From Clostridia bacterium (GTDB lineage Bacteria > Bacillota > Clostridia > Oscillospirales > Acutalibacteraceae), in contig JAFRKM010000048.1 of assembly GCA_017431755.1 (NCBI GenBank), positions 1 to 7,709 of the forward strand: a stretch of DNA of 7,709 nucleotides, read 5' to 3'. Position 1 is the stretch's first letter, and each line of letters opens with the position of its first letter. The notes under the pieces were generated by a model, which saw only the letters and a program-made list of their open reading frames with translations, was not told the origin of the DNA and made no database searches. Shown piece by piece: positions 5,648 to 7,709 of the stretch. A program made the position numbers and the translations under genes.

Positions 5648-6850
5648 CTAAACTATTTCGCGTGGATTCCTTCTTACACCATTAACGCGATATTCAAAAT
5701 GCAGATGCGCTCCAAATGAATGCCCGGTATTACCAACATTACCTATGGCTTGGCCTTGGGAAACCGTCTGCCCAGCAGACACGGCGATACTACTCAGATG
5801 CCCATATAATGTCATAGCTCCTCCATCGTGTGCTATAATAACACAATTACCATATCCTCCAAACCATTGCGCTTTTACAACCGTACCAGAAGCAGACGCT
5901 ACTACACGTGCGCCATAAACACCAGCGCCAGCTATATCTATAGCACCATGAGGGCCACTACGCTGATATACATCATCAAAACCTGAGGTTATTTTATGAT
6001 ACCCAGGCAAAGGCCACATATATTTGCCACCAGATGTCGGAGTTGCCGAAGTATACGTATGTCCTGCAGCAGCTGCAGCAGCTTTTGCGGCTTCTTCTTT
6101 TTTCTTTTGCTCTGCATAATATCTTGCGATTTCCGCATCTAGTGCTTTTACCTCTGCGTCATTTTGGCTAATCTTATTTTTTACTTCTTTCTCTTCGCCC
6201 TTAAGTTCGCCTAATAATTTTTCACTTTTATCAACCAAAACCTGTAAACCAGCACGGCTTTTTTTAAGATTTTCTCTTTCTTTTTCTTGATCGATTTTAG
6301 TTTTACTTATTTCGCGTTCTTTTTCTTCCACAGTGTTTAAATCATTTTTGAGATCATTAACAAGATTTTTTACATGCTTACTTATTGATTTTGCAATATC
6401 TACCTTATCTAAAAAATCTTTAAAATCTTTCGCACCTAAAATAATATCTATTGTTGATGTATCTCCAGCCTTATAAATAGAAACTAAGCTTTTTTTCAAA
6501 GTAACTATTTTTTTATCCATATTATCTTTTATATCATCAATCTGATCCCTGAGAGTCATTATTTCCCCATCCAGAGAATTTATGTAGTTATTTGAAACGT
6601 CTATCTGATTTTTAACAATACTTATTTTTTTATCCAAAGATTCTTTATTTTGGGCTTCTTTAGAAACTTCTGCACTTGCATTTTTTAGCTCTTCTGCAAG
6701 TTCCTTTTTTTTCTTTTGAAGTTCAGCCTTCTTAGATTCATTAGGCACAGATCTTATAACCATAGATCCAAAAAAATTACTAAAAAGCAAACCACCTGAC
6801 GCTGCAACTAATAATAATGATTTTACTAATCTTTTACCACGCAACGACAT
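5648..6850 (-). CDS. Coiled-coil M23 murein hydrolase, copy B (EnvC/PcsB-like)
   Basis: Paralogue of copy A with the same architecture: hydrophobic segment, coiled coil, Ala-rich hinge and M23 domain. I use ATG 6850 as start (400 residues), because AAAGAAGG lies five bases upstream; the GTG one codon earlier is inside the spacer. Counting from that GTG, zinc and catalytic residues are H302, D306, H352, H383 and H385, all intact. It overlaps the end of ftsX by 17 bases, so the two are probably translationally coupled, which fits an FtsX partner. The coiled coil is very similar to copy A, one part almost identical at the DNA level, but the M23 domain differs: AHDGGAMTLYGHLS replaces DHGNGVSTLYAHMS, and the loop after the first strands is shorter. 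The two may share FtsX docking while differing in substrate or regulation. Alternatively one is redundant. Confidence 0.92.
   Translation of the reverse strand: MSLRGKRLVKSLLLVAASGGLLFSNFFGSMVIRSVPNESKKAELQKKKKELAEELKNASAEVSKEAQNKESLDKKISIVKNQIDVSNNYINSLDGEIMTLRDQIDDIKDNMDKKIVTLKKSLVSIYKAGDTSTIDIILGAKDFKDFLDKVDIAKSISKHVKNLVNDLKNDLNTVEEKEREISKTKIDQEKERENLKKSRAGLQVLVDKSEKLLGELKGEEKEVKNKISQNDAEVKALDAEIARYYAEQKKKEEAAKAAAAAAGHTYTSATPTSGGKYMWPLPGYHKITSGFDDVYQRSGPHGAIDIAGAGVYGARVVASASGTVVKAQWFGGYGNCVIIAHDGGAMTLYGHLSSIAVSAGQTVSQGQAIGNVGNTGHSFGAHLHFEYRVNGVRRNPREIV
6534..6674 (-). repeat. Near-identical direct repeat, copy in hydrolase B
   Basis: Partner of 5282-5422: 140 of 141 bases are the same. 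Sequence on both sides diverges quickly, so the identity is local to this part of the coiled coil. Confidence 0.95.
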
Positions 6851-7709
6851 CACCGCCTTCTTTAGAAAGATAACGCCTTATTGAAATTGAGCTTCCTATT
6901 ATACCAAAGAACATACCCGTAGCAACAAATCCCCCCATTACTCTCCAGAAAATGTTTTCAAAGCTTACACCTACAAACGGTACAACTCCTTCAATTAATT
7001 CCCATATTACATTATAGACACTACCCAAGATAAAAGTTGAAATCACCGCAGAAACAAGTCCAATAATTATCCCTTCTATTAAAAACGGGGCACGAATAAA
7101 GCGATTTGTTGCACCAACGGATTTCATTATGCTTATTTCAAATCTTCTGCTGTGCATTGAAATGCGAATTGTATTAGAAATTATAAATAACGACACCAAA
7201 CCTAGTGAACAAATAACTGCAATACCTCCCCTTGCAATAGTTTTACTCAAATTAGAAAGCTTTTGTGCCGTTTCACTACGATCTCCAATAGAATCTACTT
7301 CTGGAATCGATTTGATTTCATCAACTGTGCTTTCATAAAGTGATAAATCATTCATTGTAACATGAAATGATTCCGGGAAAGGATTATCTTCTTCACAAAC
7401 CGCATCATAAAGAGATCCTAAAACATCTTTATACTTTTCTGCAGCTTGTCCACTTGAATAATATTCACAACTTATTACATTACTAACATTCTCAATTTTC
7501 CTGCCGACATATGAAGCTTGCGACGGAGTTATTTCTTTATTTAAAAATACAGTAATACTATTACGGTTTTCTATTGATTTAAGGGCGTGATTAACATTAT
7601 ATGAAATCAATACTGCAGCACCAGTAAGTATCATACAACAAATCATAACCAACATAGAAGCTGCTGACATGATTCTATTAACCCATATATTTTTAAATCC
7701 TTCTTTTAT
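6834..7709 (-). CDS. ftsX: Cell-division ABC transporter permease FtsX (5' end cut)
   Basis: Integral membrane subunit of FtsEX, which couples cytoplasmic ATP hydrolysis by FtsE to murein hydrolases outside the cell at the division site. The frame stays open to the window edge: 13 codons (IKEGFKNIWVNRI) precede the ATG at 7670 and match the usual FtsX start region, so 291 residues are visible and only a few are missing. Counting from ATG 7670, TM1 spans about 4-24, the extracellular domain about 27-145, TM2 about 147-168, TM3 about 195-220 and TM4 about 245-262. The family motif RRFEISIMKSVGAT with PFLIEG lies at 175-200. The extracellular domain is the part that contacts coiled-coil hydrolases. 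The 3' end overlaps hydrolase B. ftsE should lie immediately upstream, outside the window. Promoter not visible. Confidence 0.96.
   Translation of the reverse strand: MKEGFKNIWVNRIMSAASMLVMICCMILTGAAVLISYNVNHALKSIENRNSITVFLNKEITPSQASYVGRKIENVSNVISCEYYSSGQAAEKYKDVLGSLYDAVCEEDNPFPESFHVTMNDLSLYESTVDEIKSIPEVDSIGDRSETAQKLSNLSKTIARGGIAVICSLGLVSLFIISNTIRISMHSRRFEISIMKSVGATNRFIRAPFLIEGIIIGLVSAVISTFILGSVYNVIWELIEGVVPFVGVSFENIFWRVMGGFVATGMFFGIIGSSISIRRYLSKEGGDVVAW
6856..6863 (-). promoter_or_regulatory. Ribosome binding site of hydrolase B inside ftsX
   Basis: AAAGAAGG on the minus strand, five bases before ATG 6850-6848, lies within the last codons of ftsX. It selects this ATG over the adjacent GTG and suggests coupled translation. 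Confidence 0.7.

Noticed and set aside
6834..7670. ftsX as a complete gene starting at ATG 7670.
   Set aside because: The upstream codons to the window edge are in frame and match the conserved FtsX N-terminus (IKEGFKNIW), so the gene is cut by the window rather than starting there.
1..7709. CRISPR arrays, tRNA or rRNA genes, transposases or integration sites.
   Set aside because: No spaced short repeats, tRNA-like cloverleaf, rRNA signature, transposase motif or flanking inverted repeats were seen; the only long repeats are the duplicated hydrolase genes.

Overview
The window looks like chromosomal DNA from a low-GC Gram-positive bacterium of the Clostridia type. The evidence is AT-rich DNA, strong AGGAGG-type ribosome binding sites, Gram-positive style FtsX and M23 hydrolases, and a secreted beta-rich protein carrying a 'VSWGD...Y..G.YNP' signature of a kind I associate with Firmicutes surface proteins. 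I cannot name a genus from sequence alone.

Left part (1-1603). A possible plus-strand terminator lies at 55-72. A minus-strand gene for a secreted protein of unknown function (206-1156) has its own terminator. A 447-base AT-rich intergenic region separates it from nth, which is transcribed the opposite way. That region holds a candidate minus-strand promoter with a roughly 175-nt structured leader, and a good extended -10 promoter for nth preceded by roughly helically phased T-tracts.

Middle (1604-2254). nth encodes an intact endonuclease III with its Fe-S cluster cysteines. It converges on the end of the long minus-strand operon. A hairpin at 2228-2254 contains the stop codons of both nth and comF.

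Right part (2243-7709). One tightly packed minus-strand operon reads, in transcription order: ftsX (cut by the window edge), coiled-coil M23 hydrolase B, coiled-coil M23 hydrolase A, a short M23 hydrolase without coiled coil, a PDZ-less S41 peptidase homologue, and comF. ftsE is expected just outside the window. The three M23 genes and the S41 gene are separated by almost constant gaps of 30-31 nt. FtsEX is known to control coiled-coil murein hydrolases (EnvC, PcsB, CwlO and RipC systems), so the cluster is best read as a cell-division or wall-remodelling module in which the hydrolase has been duplicated twice.

The main oddities are: a 141-bp segment almost identical between the two coiled-coil hydrolases; a signal-peptide and RBS 'cassette' shared by the short M23 gene and the S41 gene; an S41 protein whose catalytic Ser and Lys positions appear substituted; and a comF interrupted by a single in-frame TAA upstream of its intact PRPP motif.
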